Origin: Leucobacter celer subsp. astrifaciens
Lineage (GTDB): Bacteria; Actinomycetota; Actinomycetes; Actinomycetales; Microbacteriaceae
Reading direction: 5' to 3'
Assembly: GCF_001273835.1 (NCBI RefSeq)
Contig: NZ_JHEI01000135.1
Location: 248,001 to 312,000 of the forward strand
DNA length: 64,000 nt
Below the pieces are notes generated by a model. It made no database searches. It had not been told where the DNA came from and worked only from the letters and a program-made list of their open reading frames with translations. Numbering within the stretch: the stretch's first letter is position 1; every line of letters starts with the position of its first letter. The translations under genes were made by a program, and so were the position numbers. Below, one piece after another: positions 63,131-64,000 of the stretch.

Positions 63131-64000
63131 TTACACCACCACCACTACGGGTACGATCATCGCCTTGCGGCGCAGCTTGGTGCCCACCCAGCGGCCGATC
63201 GTGCGACGCACGATCTGCTGCAGCTGGTGATGATCCGTCATGCCGTCCTTCATCGCGTCCTCGAGGGCGCTCGCGATCTGCGGCTTGATCTTGTCGAAGA
63301 CGCTCTCGTCCTCCGCCACGCCCTTCGCGTGGATCTCGGGACCCGACACGATCTGGCCGAGCGTCGTCTCCACCACGGTGATCACCGAGATGAAGCCCTC
63401 CTCAGCGAGCGTGCGGCGATCCCGCAGATCGTCGTCGGTGACCCGGCCGACGCTCTTGCCGTCGACGTAGATGAACTCGGTGTCGAGCTGCCCCACCGCA
63501 CGGGCGACCCCGTCGACGAGATCGACGACGGTGCCGTTCTCGGCGATGACGGTGCGGTTCTGCGGCACGCCCGTCTCGATCGCGAGCGCGGCGTTCGCCA
63601 CCAGCATGCGGTACTCGCCGTGGATGGGCATGACGTTCTTCGGGCGCACGATGTTGTAGCAGTAGAGCAGTTCGCCCGCCGCGGCGTGACCGGAGACGTG
63701 CACCTTCGCGTTGCCCTTGTGCACCACGTTGGCACCCAGCTTGATGAGGCCGTCGATCACGCGGTAGACGGAGGTCTCGTTGCCCGGGATGAGGCTCGAG
63801 GCGAGGATCACGGTGTCGCCCGCGCCCACCTCGACCTGGTGCTCGCGGTTGACCATGCGGCTGAGCACGGCCATCGGCTCGCCCTGCGACCCGGTCGACA
63901 TGTACACGATGCGATGGTCTGGGATGTCGCCGCTCTTCTTGAGGTCGACCAGCACGCCCTCCGGAACCTCCAGGTATCCGAGATCGGCCGCGATCTTCAT
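63131..64000 (-). CDS. rnj: Ribonuclease J (5' part outside window)
   Basis: 289 codons to the stop; the frame is open to the right edge, so the start is outside. A beta-CASP metallo-beta-lactamase nuclease processing mRNA and rRNA. The beta-CASP part shows YMSTGSQGEPMAVLSRM and VILASSLIPGNE. The metal-binding HVSGHAAAGELL and MPIHGEYRML follow, then the C-terminal domain ends KAMIVPVVVVV. In full-length homologues about 270 more residues precede this. First gene of the series with the FemX and murJ genes. Confidence 0.93.
   Translation of the reverse strand: MKIAADLGYLEVPEGVLVDLKKSGDIPDHRIVYMSTGSQGEPMAVLSRMVNREHQVEVGAGDTVILASSLIPGNETSVYRVIDGLIKLGANVVHKGNAKVHVSGHAAAGELLYCYNIVRPKNVMPIHGEYRMLVANAALAIETGVPQNRTVIAENGTVVDLVDGVARAVGQLDTEFIYVDGKSVGRVTDDDLRDRRTLAEEGFISVITVVETTLGQIVSGPEIHAKGVAEDESVFDKIKPQIASALEDAMKDGMTDHHQLQQIVRRTIGRWVGTKLRRKAMIVPVVVVV

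Overview
The window is about 64 kb of high-GC DNA with dense, often translationally coupled genes (ATGA, GTGA and TGATG overlaps), frequent GTG starts and many short or absent 5' leaders. Gene content points to an actinobacterium of the Microbacteriaceae, possibly Leucobacter. The pointers are bifunctional HisA/PriA, the pgsA-cinA-clgR-DUF3046-recA-recX block, a lexA/LysM divergon, the MetP/MetS pair, a DUF7882-like small protein and FemX-type ligases beside murJ. The family call is inference from gene content; no rRNA or tRNA gene was seen.

Layout. 1-3.9 kb: a truncated secreted protein, a TrmH/TsnR rRNA methyltransferase, the infC-rpmI-rplT operon (infC appears to start at AUC) and DUF1844. 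4.1-9.7 kb: an aldo/keto reductase, an Lrp regulator divergent from the exporter azlCD, the Na+/methionine symporter metP-metS and an SseB-like protein. 9.7-14.4 kb: hisC-hisB-hisH-hisA, a LuxR-type response regulator read divergently from hisC, and a flavodoxin-like reductase. 14.6-18.3 kb: a DUF7882-like protein, the LysM/lexA SOS divergon and lipB-lipA. 18.6-26.6 kb: a methionine operon (metE, a metE-like gene, metF), an SLH surface protein and a class III aminotransferase. 26.7-34 kb: hflX, a moxR-DUF58-transglutaminase operon and a small methyltransferase.

At 34-43 kb lies the most accessory-looking block. It is one minus-strand run of nine genes: a three-part 2Fe-2S/FAD dehydrogenase resembling opine oxidase, HCN synthase and sarcosine oxidase; a four-part polyamine-type ABC importer; a second FAD oxidase; and a TetR regulator. 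An IS30-family element (43.2-44.5 kb) sits just upstream of its promoter and appears inserted in a palindrome that has a relative near 18.4 kb. A TetR/alcohol dehydrogenase pair follows.

46.5-64 kb is core minus-strand chromosome: dapF, a GNAT gene, miaA, miaB, recX, recA, DUF3046, clgR, cinA, pgsA, an orphan membrane protein, ftsK, femX, murJ, a second femX-like gene and the 3' part of the RNase J gene. The DNA-damage response is well represented: LexA boxes at lexA and recA, a PafBC-type promoter at recA, and a likely SOS-induced division-blocking LysM protein.

Between genes there is a family of palindromic repeats (four copies), a second palindrome family hit by the IS30 element, an 84-85 bp tandem hairpin repeat between DUF3046 and recA, a 13-bp tandem repeat carrying a ribosome binding site, and several strong hairpin terminators.
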